A DNA stretch of 64,000 bases. Source: Litoribacter ruber. GTDB lineage: Bacteria; Bacteroidota; Bacteroidia; Cytophagales; Cyclobacteriaceae. This document shows positions 53,246-61,792 of this stretch, one piece after another. A program made the translations under genes and the position numbers. A model generated the notes under the pieces. That model was not told where the DNA came from, did not search any database, and saw only the letters and a program-made list of their open reading frames with translations. The stretch is from positions 62,001-126,000 of the forward strand of contig NZ_JAHBGI010000003.1 of the NCBI RefSeq assembly GCF_018500185.1, written 5' to 3'. Position 1 is the stretch's first letter, and each line of letters opens with the position of its first letter.

Positions 53246-53863
53246 ATGGCAAAAAAACTTCAAGCAATAGTTTTAAATAAAGCTATTGCTATTTTTGTTT
53301 TATCATTTGGCTTCTCACAGTCGGGAATGGCCCAAGTGGTGCAAGACACCGTGGCCGGAGGCGTGGTGATGGAAAGTCCAGATGCGGATAAGATCCGAAT
53401 CAACCCTTCCAAAGCCAAGGATCCCCGAACGGCGACTTTGCTTTCAGCTATTTTGCCTGGTGCCGGACAGGTGTACAATGAGAAAATCTGGAAGGTACCC
53501 ATCATCTATGGGGGGATTACCACCACTGCCTATTTTGTGGAATTCAATAATAGGCGCTATCAGCTTTTCCGTGACGCATTGAGGATTTCAAGAGATCCCA
53601 ACATTGACCCCAGCCTCAACCCCTTCCCTAATCTCAACGAGGATGGGCTGGTCCGAAACGTTAACTACTGGAGAAGAAACAGGGATTTGAACTACATGAT
53701 TTTCGTAATCATTTACGCCCTGAATTTAGTGGATGCCCAAGTGGACGCCCACCTTTCGGCTTTTGATGTCAGCGATGACCTCAGCTTTGAATTAAAGCCA
53801 GCATATGAGAATCTCTATGCCGGCTCTGGATTAATAGGATTATCATTTAAAATCAACTTTTAA
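53246..53863 (+). CDS. Exported DUF5683 protein
   Basis: From ATG 53246 (MAKKLQAIVLNKAIAIFVLSFGF) it has 205 residues with an N-terminal signal or anchor segment. The conserved core KDPRTATLLSAILPGAGQVYNEKIWKVPIIYGG is the DUF5683 hallmark, and MIFVIIYALNLVDAQVDAHL is a second hydrophobic part. Function unknown; it is regularly found between parB and dapB in Bacteroidota (family recall). A longer in-frame start at 53147 would overlap parB by 71 bases and is not credible. Confidence 0.88.
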   Translation: MAKKLQAIVLNKAIAIFVLSFGFSQSGMAQVVQDTVAGGVVMESPDADKIRINPSKAKDPRTATLLSAILPGAGQVYNEKIWKVPIIYGGITTTAYFVEFNNRRYQLFRDALRISRDPNIDPSLNPFPNLNEDGLVRNVNYWRRNRDLNYMIFVIIYALNLVDAQVDAHLSAFDVSDDLSFELKPAYENLYAGSGLIGLSFKINF

Positions 53864-53867
53864 TAAA

Positions 53868-54590
53868 GTGAATATAATAATACTCGGATATGGTAAAATG
53901 GGCAAAATCATCTCTGAAATCGCAGAAGAGAGAGGCCATACTATAGTCGCTAAAATCACCTCTGACAACAGAGCTCAATTAGATAATCTGGACGGATCAT
54001 CCGTGGATGTGGCCATAGAATTTAGCCAGCCGGAATCTGCCGTCGATAACCTCTCATGGGCTATCAACCAGGGTATCCCCGTGGTGTGTGGTACCACGGG
54101 TTGGTTAGAGCATAAACATGAAGTCGAACAATTGACACTTTCTAAGGGAGGCGCATTCTTTTATGCTTCCAACTTCAGCATCGGGGTCAACATTTTCTTC
54201 AAAGTGAACCGCTATTTAGCCAAACTTATGGATGAACAGCACGACTATGCCATTCGAATGGAGGAAATCCATCATACGGAGAAAAAAGATGCCCCAAGTG
54301 GAACTGCCATCACCCTGGCCGAAGACATCATCAACAAAATTGACCGCGCCAAGCGTTGGAATCTGGACACTGAGTCGGTCGAAAACGGACACAACATCCT
54401 GATCAGTGCCAAGCGCATAGACAAAGTTCCTGGTACCCATACAGTCACCTATTCCTCTGAGACAGATGATATTGAGATCAAACATACCGCACATTCACGC
54501 AAAGGTTTTGCACTTGGTGCAGTTTTAGTATCCGAATGGATAAAAAACAGAAAAGGAATTTTGTCCATGGATGATTTTTTATCCTTTTAA
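53868..54590 (+). CDS. dapB: 4-hydroxy-tetrahydrodipicolinate reductase
   Basis: The 240-residue protein opens with a Rossmann motif (NIIILGYGKMGKIISEIA) and has VVCGTTGWLEH, YASNFSIGVNIFF and the catalytic HHTEKKDAPSGTAITLAE, with His-His and Lys. It reduces the diaminopimelate/lysine pathway intermediate with NAD(P)H. The start is GTG at 53868. It lies 4 bases after the DUF5683 gene and 10 before lepB, all one operon. The product feeds peptidoglycan synthesis. Confidence 0.96.
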   Translation: MNIIILGYGKMGKIISEIAEERGHTIVAKITSDNRAQLDNLDGSSVDVAIEFSQPESAVDNLSWAINQGIPVVCGTTGWLEHKHEVEQLTLSKGGAFFYASNFSIGVNIFFKVNRYLAKLMDEQHDYAIRMEEIHHTEKKDAPSGTAITLAEDIINKIDRAKRWNLDTESVENGHNILISAKRIDKVPGTHTVTYSSETDDIEIKHTAHSRKGFALGAVLVSEWIKNRKGILSMDDFLSF

Positions 54591-54600
54591 GTGAAAGTAA

Positions 54601-55683
54601 ATGAAGACTAAAGAAAAAAAGAAAAAATCCCCAGCCCGCGAATGGTTGGACGCATTGGTTTTTGCAGTCATTGCGGCCAGCTTAATCCGATGGCTGTTGC
54701 TGGAGCCTTTTACCATACCTACTGCTTCCATGGAGAAAAGCCTTTTGGTAGGCGACTTCCTTTTTGTGAGTAAAATGCATTATGGTACTCGTGCTCCCAG
54801 GACCATCCTTCAGATGCCCCTCACCCATCAGACCATCTGGGGCACCAACATAAAGTCTTACAACGATGCTGTTCAGTTGCCTTACTTTAGGCTTCCAGGC
54901 TTTACATCAATCAAAAGAAACGACGTGGTGGTATTCAATTACCCAGTTGAATTTGAGCATCCTTCCGACTTGAGAACAAATTACATCAAACGCGCCGTCG
55001 GCATGCCTGGAGATGTGATTGAGATCAAGGATACCCAGCTGCTGATCAATGGCCAGCCCGGTGACAATCCGGAGTTGATGCAATTCTCTTATGAGGTCAT
55101 GACCGAAAGAAGGTTTGGGTTGGAGTTTTTCCAGGATTACGAGATCAACCCGGAAAGTATAATGCCATTTTCAAATGGTGCTGGATATTTGGTTTCCACC
55201 ACTCCTGCCACGGCGGAGAGGCTAAGAAAAGTTTCCAGTATTTCAGCCGTTCACTTAAGGTCTTACAAAGAAGGCCTCGGGGAGCCGGACATCATGCCCG
55301 ACGGATCTTACTATTCTTGGAACCGCGACAATTTTGGTCCTTTGGAGATCCCTGCCAAAGGCTGGACGATAGATTTGACCGACGAGGACATGGTTCGCAG
55401 ATATGCATTTACCATTGAAAGGTTTGAAGGAAACAAGAACCTTAACATTGAGGCCAACAAAATCTATATAGACGGGCAATTGCAGGAAAGCTACACCTTC
55501 AAGCAGGATTATTTCTTCATGATGGGTGATAACAGACATGATTCAGCTGATTCCCGGTATTGGGGCTTCGTTCCAGAAGACCACATTGTAGGCAAAGCCT
55601 GGTTCCTATGGCTTTCCCTAGACAAGCACCGCAATATGTTTAGCAAAATCCGTTGGGAAAGATTCTTCAAACCCATCCGATAA
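54601..55683 (+). CDS. lepB: Signal peptidase I
   Basis: The 360-residue enzyme cleaves Sec signal peptides. An N-terminal membrane helix (WLDALVFAVIAASLIRWLLL) precedes box B PTASMEKSL with nucleophile Ser43 and box D NYIKRAVGMPGD with general base Lys130. Box E MMGDNRHDSADSRYWGFV lies at about 310-325. The long insert between boxes D and E (about 145-300) is typical of Bacteroidota LepB. The many secreted proteins here (T9SS and periplasmic) are its likely substrates. It ends the parA-lepB cluster before a strong terminator. Confidence 0.95.
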   Translation: MKTKEKKKKSPAREWLDALVFAVIAASLIRWLLLEPFTIPTASMEKSLLVGDFLFVSKMHYGTRAPRTILQMPLTHQTIWGTNIKSYNDAVQLPYFRLPGFTSIKRNDVVVFNYPVEFEHPSDLRTNYIKRAVGMPGDVIEIKDTQLLINGQPGDNPELMQFSYEVMTERRFGLEFFQDYEINPESIMPFSNGAGYLVSTTPATAERLRKVSSISAVHLRSYKEGLGEPDIMPDGSYYSWNRDNFGPLEIPAKGWTIDLTDEDMVRRYAFTIERFEGNKNLNIEANKIYIDGQLQESYTFKQDYFFMMGDNRHDSADSRYWGFVPEDHIVGKAWFLWLSLDKHRNMFSKIRWERFFKPIR

Positions 55684-55687
55684 ATCA

Positions 55688-55722
55688 AAAGGCTTGAGTA
55701 CATAAACTCAAGCCTTTTTTTT
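55688..55722 (+). terminator. Terminator after lepB
   Basis: AGGCTTGAGT (55690-55699) pairs perfectly with ACTCAAGCCT (55706-55715) and is followed by a run of T. Confidence 0.92.
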
Positions 55723-55786
55723 ACTTATCCCATATATTTAAAAGTAAGAGTGTAAAAACTGCGCCTGACACTAGTTTGGCCCCTAT

Positions 55787-55816
55787 TTCGGTCTTCCGTC
55801 TTCGGTCTTCAGTCCC
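55787..55816. repeat. Degenerate TTCGGTCTTC repeat
   Basis: Three tandem units (TTCGGTCTTC, CGTC-TTCGGTCTTC and CAGTCCC) run in the gap after lepB. The reverse complement contains GACTGAAGACCGAAG, related to the copies at 32790 and 35155. Confidence 0.55.
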
Positions 55817-55865
55817 TATAAGCAACGGAAATTAGCTACTGACATCATTCCCGATTCATCGAAAT

Positions 55866-55937
55866 TTAACCAATCTTACCGCGAAGTGGCCTTTGTGCTA
55901 CTTCATTTTAACTTCGTGTGCTTCGTGACCATTTTTT
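55866..55937. repeat. Degenerate CGCGAAGTG/CTTCGTG intergenic repeat
   Basis: ACCGCGAAGTGG, AACTTCGTGTGCTTCGTG and the trailing ACCATTTTTTCA are spaced elements of a repeat also seen near 35240 and 59410. It lies before the end of ung and holds no gene. Confidence 0.5.
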
Positions 55938-55948
55938 CATTAATTAAC

Positions 55949-56611
55949 TCACCAATCTATTCCACCCTTCCTCTTACTTTCCAAATACTCATTAGCCTGA
56001 CTAAAATGCCCGCAACCGATGAATCCCCTATGGGCTGACAACGGGCTTGGATGGGGTGCTTTTAAGACCAAATGCCGCCTTTCATCTATAAATTGTCCTT
56101 TTTTCTGGGCATGGGATCCCCAAAGCATGAAAACAAGATTCTCACTATCTTCGGCCAAACGGTGGATGATGGCATCTGTAAATTCCTCCCACCCCTTCTT
56201 CTGATGTGACCCGGCGAGGGAGGCCCTTACGGTCAATGTGGCGTTCAAAAGTAACACTCCTTGATCGGCCCATCTTTCCAAATTGCCGGAAAAAGGGGCC
56301 GAAATCCCCAAATCACGCTGGATTTCCTTGAAAATATTTCTTAATGAGGGGGGAAATGCTATCCCATCGGGAACAGAAAAACTCAGCCCATGGGCCTGCC
56401 CGGGGCCATGATAGGGGTCCTGACCCAATATCACCACCTTGACTTCCTCAGGCCGCGCATGGTTTAAGGCATTAAACACGAATGCCTTTGGAGGGAAAAT
56501 GGTTTTATATTTGTATTCTTCTTCTACAAATTTCAATAAATCCTGAAAATAAGGCATTTCCATTTCTGGTCTAAGGATGGCCTCCCAATCTGGATGGATG
56601 TTAAAGTGCAT
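55949..56611 (-). CDS. ung: Uracil-DNA glycosylase (family 1)
   Basis: The 220-residue protein removes uracil from DNA. The water-activating motif GQDPYHGPGQAHGLSFSV has Asp65. The DNA-intercalation loop HPSPLSAHRGF lies near residue 190. LLNATLTVRAS and LMLWGSHAQKK also match the family. It is a single gene, divergent from apaG. Confidence 0.97.
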   Translation of the reverse strand: MHFNIHPDWEAILRPEMEMPYFQDLLKFVEEEYKYKTIFPPKAFVFNALNHARPEEVKVVILGQDPYHGPGQAHGLSFSVPDGIAFPPSLRNIFKEIQRDLGISAPFSGNLERWADQGVLLLNATLTVRASLAGSHQKKGWEEFTDAIIHRLAEDSENLVFMLWGSHAQKKGQFIDERRHLVLKAPHPSPLSAHRGFIGCGHFSQANEYLESKRKGGIDW

Positions 56612-56669
56612 ATCTCAATAATTGGAAATTGAAATTATTAAACTATATTCGAAATCATAATCTTTCTCC

Positions 56670-57056
56670 ATGGCGACTGCAATCACAGAGGGTGTAAAAG
56701 TAAGCATAAATGCGAAATACCAGACGGAGTTCTCCAGCCCGCACCAACATCATTATGTATTCACCTATAAGGTTACTATCGAAAACCACAGCAAGTCCAC
56801 TCTTCAGCTCATGAGGAGAAAATGGGAAATTACCGACGCTGCCGAAGACCTCAAACTTGTAGAAGGCGAAGGCGTCGTAGGCAACCAGCCTGTACTGGAA
56901 CCTGGTACCTCCCACAGCTATGTTTCTGGCTGCAACCTCCGGTCTGGCTTTGGTAAGATGAAAGGCTACTATTACATGGAAAGAGTAGTAGATGGCAAAA
57001 TCATCGAAGTGGAAATCCCGGAGTTTCAACTTGTGGCTGATATCTTCTCGAATTAG
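56670..57056 (+). CDS. apaG: ApaG-domain protein
   Basis: The 128-residue protein is a stand-alone ApaG/DUF525 beta-sandwich: VFTYKVTIENHSKSTLQLMRRKWEITDA and GEGVVGNQPVLEPGTSHSYVSGCNLRSGFGKMKGYY. The family binds pyrophosphate-like ligands; a link with Co2+/Mg2+ resistance is reported in enterobacteria. It precedes the methyltransferase gene by 4 bases. Confidence 0.95.
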   Translation: MATAITEGVKVSINAKYQTEFSSPHQHHYVFTYKVTIENHSKSTLQLMRRKWEITDAAEDLKLVEGEGVVGNQPVLEPGTSHSYVSGCNLRSGFGKMKGYYYMERVVDGKIIEVEIPEFQLVADIFSN

Positions 57057-57060
57057 AACA

Positions 57061-57825
57061 ATGTTTTCCGCATTTCAGTATATTCTTTATTTTCTCAAAA
57101 AAGAAGACAGACATAGCCTGCAATCTCCATTTGCATTCAAAATGTATGATGGGCTTCGAAACCATTTGAAAATAGTACGATATCCTGAGATCGAAAAAAT
57201 TAGAACTGCCTTCCTAAAAGACCCCACTGAAATCCAGGTGACCGACTATGGAGCGGGCAGCAAGAAAGTTCCCCATGCCAAGCGAAAGGTAAAAGAGGTT
57301 GCCCAATACAGCAATTCTCCTATCAAGTATAACCTCCTATATCAATATTTCCTCAAACAAACCCCTGCCCAAAATGCCTTAGAACTCGGGACAGGGCTGG
57401 GCATCAATTCGGCATACCTTGCAGCGGAGGTGAAAAACAAACTCATCACCATTGAAGCCGACAAGGCTATTTGTCAGCTAGCCGCATCCCATTTGGAAAA
57501 ACTGAAGAATGTTGAAGTGGTATGCGAGGAAATAGACCATGTTTTGCCTTTCATCGCCAGCAAATTCACTTCTCTTGATTTTCTATTGATAGATGCCAAT
57601 CATACCTACGAGGCCACAATTAAATATTTCAACATACTACTCCCCTTCCTTCATGAGACCAGTATTGTGATTGTAGGTGACATCTATTGGTCCAAAGGAA
57701 TGAAAAAGGCCTGGGAGGAAATCAAAGGCCACTCGAAGGTGAGAATGACCTTTGACTTTTTTGAATGTGGCGTGGTTTTCTTCAAAAAGGATTTGCAAAA
57801 AGAACATTACATTCTTACTTATTAA
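57061..57825 (+). CDS. Class I SAM-dependent methyltransferase (O-methyltransferase-like)
   Basis: From ATG 57061 the protein has 254 residues. ALELGTGLGINSAYLAAEV is the SAM-binding motif I and LITIEADKAI motif II; LDFLLIDANHTYEATIKYFNILLP and IVIVGDIYWSKGMKKAW resemble catechol-type O-methyltransferases. The N-terminus (HSLQSPFAFKMYDGL) matches a family I recall in Bacteroidota. Substrate unknown. An earlier ATG at 56992 lies inside apaG and was rejected. Its last 11 bases overlap, tail to tail, the other methyltransferase gene. Confidence 0.85.
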   Translation: MFSAFQYILYFLKKEDRHSLQSPFAFKMYDGLRNHLKIVRYPEIEKIRTAFLKDPTEIQVTDYGAGSKKVPHAKRKVKEVAQYSNSPIKYNLLYQYFLKQTPAQNALELGTGLGINSAYLAAEVKNKLITIEADKAICQLAASHLEKLKNVEVVCEEIDHVLPFIASKFTSLDFLLIDANHTYEATIKYFNILLPFLHETSIVIVGDIYWSKGMKKAWEEIKGHSKVRMTFDFFECGVVFFKKDLQKEHYILTY

Positions 57826-58402
57826 CAAGGATTATAAAAAGCTCATGCCCTTGCCGAGGGGCGATGGAATTGTAGCAAGGCTCCAAGGTCTGGATCTGGA
57901 AATTGGACTCAAAAAGTTTTTGGTATTCATCACGCGATGCTCCAAAGGGCGGCCCCTGCTTTGCAAACTCTTTATCGAAAAGCACCCCAACCAATTTTCC
58001 TCCGGGATTTAATAGGGATTTCATTTTTTTTACATAATTTTCCCGTTGATCGGGAAGAAGGGCACAAAAAAATGTCTGTTCTAGAATCAGATCATATTTA
58101 TTTTGATGCTCAAAGAAATCTTCGCAGTGTATTTGGGAGGCTGGGAAATTGGGATTTTCCTTGATAAAGTTTTCAATTGGTACAGGGGAAAAATCCAGAA
58201 TATGAACATTCTTAAAACCAATTGAATGAGCATAAGCCGCTTCATATCCGTTGCCGGCCCCAGGAACAAGCACCTGCAGGGATTTGTCCCTGATTTGGTC
58301 TAAATATTGCATTATCGGCAAAGTAACGTTTCCGGCATCCCAGCCAGTTTCGTTATTAATATACCGATTTGTCCAATATTGGTCATCTAACATCGTTCGC
58401 AT
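57815..58402 (-). CDS. TPMT-family (thiopurine/thiol) S-methyltransferase-like protein
   Basis: The 195-residue protein shows TPMT features: the opening DDQYWTNRYINNETGWDAGNVTLPI, VLVPGAGNGYEAAYAHSIGFKNVHILDFS (SAM motif), EQTFFCALLPDQRENYVKKM and LVGVLFDKEF. Bacterial members methylate thiols, selenium or tellurite compounds, so detoxification is plausible. It is tail-to-tail overlapped by 11 bases with the other methyltransferase. The start could be ATG 58402 or 58393. Confidence 0.88.
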   Translation of the reverse strand: MRTMLDDQYWTNRYINNETGWDAGNVTLPIMQYLDQIRDKSLQVLVPGAGNGYEAAYAHSIGFKNVHILDFSPVPIENFIKENPNFPASQIHCEDFFEHQNKYDLILEQTFFCALLPDQRENYVKKMKSLLNPGGKLVGVLFDKEFAKQGPPFGASRDEYQKLFESNFQIQTLEPCYNSIAPRQGHELFIILVNK

Positions 58403-58443
58403 TTTATATTTAACAAATATAACTTAGTTTCTACAAAGCAATT

Positions 58444-59364
58444 ATGAGTAACAACACTCCTTCGGGAAAAGCTCCAAACACCGAAAAGGGCAAGAATATT
58501 CTTATCATCGTCTTGATCATTTTGGTGATTGTCAGTGGTGTCAAATTGTATATGGATCACCAGGACAAAAATAAAAAATCAGAGGAAATCATCATTCTTT
58601 CTGAGGAAAACAATGATCTCAACCTGAGGCTGGATTCTATGACCTACCAACTCACCCTCCGTATCGACGAGATCGAAACCCTGGGTGGTGATGTGGACTC
58701 CCTCAAGCAGATCAGGGATCAACTAATCGAGGAAAGGACCACTGACCGCAAGCGCTCAGCGACTGAGATTGCAAATCTAAACCGTAAAATTGACGGTTAC
58801 TCCACCCTACTCCGTGAAAAAGATTCTGAAATTTTGGCGTTGCGTGAGCAAAATCAGGAACTCTATTCAGAAAACAAGCAGCTCAAATCCACTCAGGCGG
58901 AGATTGAAGAGGAAGTAGCCCAGCTCAATATCAAGCAGCAACAACTGACCGAAAAAGTCACCAAAGCTGAACGGCTACGCGCTGAAAACATCGTAGTGGC
59001 GGCCGTCAACTCCAGGGGACGGGAGCGGGAAGACAATTTCAGAAACCGCCAGCTGGACAAGCTTAAAATCTCTTTTGACTTAACGGAAAATGACCTGACC
59101 CCAGCGGGTACCAAGGACATCTTTGTGCAGGTGATCGCTCCTAATAATCAAGTGATCTTTGACATAGCTAGAGGTTCTGGCACATTTGACCTTGAGGGAA
59201 AAGAAGAATTCTTTACTGCCAAGCAGGATATTCTTTATAACAATTCCAGCCAAAAGCTAACCTATTATTATGAGAAAGGCTCCGATTATGCGCCCGGCAC
59301 TTACAAGGTTAGGATTTTTGCCGATGGGTTTCAAATTGGGAACAGGGAGTTTGAAGTGAGGTAA
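58444..59364 (+). CDS. Membrane-anchored coiled-coil protein with a C-terminal beta domain
   Basis: The 306-residue protein has one membrane helix (NILIIVLIILVIVSGVKLYM, about 18-37), then a long coiled coil (about 45-190, rich in Glu, Lys, Gln and Leu heptads such as LREKDSEILALREQNQEL). A beta-rich domain of about 100 residues follows (KISFDLTENDLTPAGTKDIFVQVIAPNN ... YAPGTYKVRIFADGFQIGN). No enzyme motif. It is probably a periplasm-facing structural protein; I do not recognise a named family. Confidence 0.82.
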   Translation: MSNNTPSGKAPNTEKGKNILIIVLIILVIVSGVKLYMDHQDKNKKSEEIIILSEENNDLNLRLDSMTYQLTLRIDEIETLGGDVDSLKQIRDQLIEERTTDRKRSATEIANLNRKIDGYSTLLREKDSEILALREQNQELYSENKQLKSTQAEIEEEVAQLNIKQQQLTEKVTKAERLRAENIVVAAVNSRGREREDNFRNRQLDKLKISFDLTENDLTPAGTKDIFVQVIAPNNQVIFDIARGSGTFDLEGKEEFFTAKQDILYNNSSQKLTYYYEKGSDYAPGTYKVRIFADGFQIGNREFEVR

Positions 59365-59369
59365 TTGAT

Positions 59370-59440
59370 AAAAATACCCGCGGGGGCACAGAGATAAAGC
59401 TGACTTTGACCGCGAAGTGTCGTAAGGTTTCCAAGCCAAA
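59370..59440. repeat. Degenerate CACAGAG / CGCGAAGTG intergenic repeat
   Basis: GGGGCACAGAGATAAAGC and ACCGCGAAGTGTCGTAAGG lie in the gap after the coiled-coil gene and resemble the elements at 35196 and 55871. No gene is present. Confidence 0.5.
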
Positions 59441-59465
59441 GGAAAACCTGAGATGGTGAATTAGT

Positions 59466-59498
59466 ATATCACGGGACTTAAAGCTCCCGTGATTTTTT
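59466..59498 (+). terminator. Terminator upstream of the ribosomal protein operon
   Basis: ATCACGGGA (59468-59476) pairs perfectly with TCCCGTGAT (59485-59493), followed by a T run. It separates the coiled-coil gene from rpsF. Confidence 0.85.
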
Positions 59499-59540
59499 CG
59501 TTTTATGGGTCTGAGAAGGGCTATTATTTGCCCTCCCTAT

Positions 59541-59571
59541 TTTGATTATTTACTAGAAAGTGATACTTTTG
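59541..59571 (+). promoter_or_regulatory. Consensus Bacteroidota promoter of rpsF-rpsR-rplI
   Basis: TTTG (59541-59544), a spacer of exactly 19 bases, then TACTTTTG (59564-59571) match the sigma-ABfr consensus TTTG-N19-TAnnTTTG. The rpsF ATG follows 39 bases later. Confidence 0.85.
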
Positions 59572-59610
59572 CGGTCTGTTTAAATATTCTAAAATTAAAC
59601 GAAAAAACAA

Positions 59611-59982
59611 ATGTTCCAAAAAAGTTATGAAACGGTATTCATTTTAACTCCCGTTTTGTCTGATGTTCAGATGAAGGATACCGTAGACAAGTTCGTGAAC
59701 TTGTTAAAAGAAGAGGGGGCAGAAATCGTGAATGTTGAGAACTGGGGCCTTAAGAAAATGGCTTACCCAATTCAGAAAAAAAGCACCGGTTTTTATGTTA
59801 TGGTTGAATTCAACGCCGATCCACAGATCATCAAGAAATTTGAGCTTGAGTTCAGAAGAGACGAGAAAGTTATGCGTTTCTTGACCACTGTAATGGATAA
59901 GCATTCTATGGCTTATGCAGAAAGAAGAAGAAAAGGTGAATTTAACAAAAAATCTGAAGTTAAGGAGGAAGCTGCAAAATGA
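59611..59982 (+). CDS. rpsF: 30S ribosomal protein S6
   Basis: The 123-residue protein starts [18 protein letters not shown] and has [31 protein letters not shown], typical of S6. S6 binds S18 in the 30S platform. Its stop overlaps the rpsR start by 4 bases (ATGA). The leader is only 39 bases, too short to hold a structured S6:S18 autoregulatory RNA. Confidence 0.97.
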   Translation: MFQKSYETVFILTPVLSDVQMKDTVDKFVNLLKEEGAEIVNVENWGLKKMAYPIQKKSTGFYVMVEFNADPQIIKKFELEFRRDEKVMRFLTTVMDKHSMAYAERRRKGEFNKKSEVKEEAAK

Positions 59983-60230
59983 CACTTAAGAACGAACCAA
60001 TCAACAGAGGAGAAAATAGAAAGAAATACTGCCGATTCAAGAAGCACGGCATCAAGTATATCGATTACAAAGATCCTAACTTCTTATTGAAGTTTGTAAA
60101 TGAGCAGGGCAAGATCCTTCCAAGAAGATTGACAGGAAACTCTGCCAAATTCCAAAGAAAAGTTGCTACAGCTATCAAGAAAGCAAGACACCTTGCCTTG
60201 TTGCCTTACGTGACTGACGGGTTGAAATAA
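59979..60230 (+). CDS. rpsR: 30S ribosomal protein S18
   Basis: The 83-residue protein has [63 protein letters not shown] in full agreement with S18. It is basic and short, as expected. It overlaps rpsF by 4 bases and precedes rplI by 37. Confidence 0.97.
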   Translation: MTLKNEPINRGENRKKYCRFKKHGIKYIDYKDPNFLLKFVNEQGKILPRRLTGNSAKFQRKVATAIKKARHLALLPYVTDGLK

Positions 60231-60267
60231 TCCGGTTTCTATCAACTATTTATAAATCAATAAGACA

Positions 60268-60711
60268 ATGGACGTTATATTAAAAACAGATATAAAAGGA
60301 CTTGGCTATAAGAACGACTTGGTATCCGTAAAGCCGGGTTATGGTAGAAACTACCTTATCCCACAAGGTTTTGCTGTTTTGGCCACTTCTTCTAACAAGA
60401 AAATCCTAGCTGAAAATATCAAGCAAGCTGCTCACAAAGCAGAAAAAATCAAAACTGAAGCTGAAAACATAGCTGCTCAGATCGAAAAAATCACTTTGGA
60501 GATCAAAGCTAAAATCGGTGATTCAGGTAAAATCTTCGGTAAGGTTACTACTCTTCAGATTTCTGACGCTCTTGCCAACAACGGCATCAACGTGGACAGA
60601 AAGAAAATCGCAATCACTTCTCCAGTAGTTGGAGCCGGTGAATACGAAGCTGAGATCGACCTTCACAGAGAAGTAAAAACTAACGTGAAATTTGAAGTAG
60701 TTGCCGAATAA
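60268..60711 (+). CDS. rplI: 50S ribosomal protein L9
   Basis: The 147-residue protein starts MDVILKTDIKGLGYKNDLVSVKPGYGRNYLIPQGFAV, the highly conserved L9 N-terminal domain that binds 23S rRNA. A linker helix and the C-terminal domain (KIFGKVTTLQISDAL ... KTNVKFEVVAE) follow. It ends the rpsF-rpsR-rplI operon before a strong terminator. Confidence 0.97.
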   Translation: MDVILKTDIKGLGYKNDLVSVKPGYGRNYLIPQGFAVLATSSNKKILAENIKQAAHKAEKIKTEAENIAAQIEKITLEIKAKIGDSGKIFGKVTTLQISDALANNGINVDRKKIAITSPVVGAGEYEAEIDLHREVKTNVKFEVVAE

Positions 60712-60734
60712 GCACTGTTTTATTTCCCCAATAG

Positions 60735-60768
60735 AAAGCTAAGGACGTATGTTCTTAGCTTTTTTTAT
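60735..60768 (+). terminator. Terminator after rplI
   Basis: AAAGCTAAGGAC (60735-60746) pairs with GTTCTTAGCTTT (60751-60762) with one G-T pair and a GTAT loop, followed by T. Confidence 0.9.
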
Positions 60769-60802
60769 GGCTCATTCAAGCTGAAATTCTTATTTTTATA
60801 AT

Positions 60803-61792
60803 ATGAATTTTCGCACCACTTTTCCCATCCCCACTTTTCAGCAACCCCTAACCCACTCCCAAAAAATAATTTCGGTAGGTTCCTGCTTTGCCAACATGCT
60901 GGGACACAAGCTTGGGGAAAGAAAATACCAAATTCTATCCAATCCATTTGGGATTATATTTAACCCCATTTCCCTTTTTCACCTTTTGAAGAGCGCTCTT
61001 CTCAATAAGGAGCTGGATCCAATTCTAAGGCTTGAAACTAACGGGCTACATTTACATTATCATGTCCACTCGGAAATCAAAGCCGGATCTAAAGAGTTGC
61101 TGGGCAAAATAATTGAGGAAAAGCTAAGCGCAACTAAAGAGTACTTAACGCAGGCTTCCCATCTTTTTATCACGCTAGGTACTTCATTCGTATATAAGCA
61201 TTTGGATTCAGGCCAGCTAGTGGCCAATTGCCATAAGCAGCCCGCAAAAAACTTTAGCAAACGGTTGCTGAGCCTGGAGGCAAACATCGAGTCTTTTGAA
61301 GAACTTCACGCTATACTCCTTTCCGTCAATCCGAAGATCCAGTTGATCTTTACTGTAAGCCCAGTACGTCATATCAAAGACGGGATACCTGAAAACCAGG
61401 TGAGCAAAAGTCTTCTGAGGGTGCTAAGCCATCAGCTCAGCTCCAAATTTGCAAACGTACATTATTTCCCCAGCTACGAATTGGTGATGGATGATCTACG
61501 GGACTACCGTTTCTACCAGTCGGACTTGCTTCACGTCACCCCTATGGCAGAAGATTACATTTGGGAGAAATTTGAAAATGCATTTTTGAAGGAAGAAGAA
61601 AAACAATTAAACCAGGTGATCACTTCCATTCAAAAGGATTTGGCGCATAAGCCATTCAATCCAGACTCTGAGGGACACCAGAAATTTTTGAAAAAATTGT
61701 TACTGAAGATTGAACAGCTTCCTGAAAGCCTTGACTTTAAATCGGAAAAACAAACGATCCTTAACCAGCTTAACACCCATGAAAAACGCTAA
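60803..61792 (+). CDS. GSCFA-family (SGNH-like) protein
   Basis: The 329-residue protein contains [15 protein letters not shown], the GSCFA signature that resembles the nucleophile block of SGNH hydrolases, with [14 protein letters not shown] close by. [13 protein letters not shown] and [14 protein letters not shown] follow; the latter holds a typical late-block pattern. The family is often linked to acyl or glycan modification, but its substrate is unproven. The YyaL-like gene starts 14 bases before its stop. It probably shares a transcript with that gene. Confidence 0.88.
   Translation: MNFRTTFPIPTFQQPLTHSQKIISVGSCFANMLGHKLGERKYQILSNPFGIIFNPISLFHLLKSALLNKELDPILRLETNGLHLHYHVHSEIKAGSKELLGKIIEEKLSATKEYLTQASHLFITLGTSFVYKHLDSGQLVANCHKQPAKNFSKRLLSLEANIESFEELHAILLSVNPKIQLIFTVSPVRHIKDGIPENQVSKSLLRVLSHQLSSKFANVHYFPSYELVMDDLRDYRFYQSDLLHVTPMAEDYIWEKFENAFLKEEEKQLNQVITSIQKDLAHKPFNPDSEGHQKFLKKLLLKIEQLPESLDFKSEKQTILNQLNTHEKR

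Noticed and set aside
59571-59611. S6:S18 autoregulatory RNA leader before rpsF
   Set aside because: The leader after the promoter is about 39 bases and shows no stem structure.
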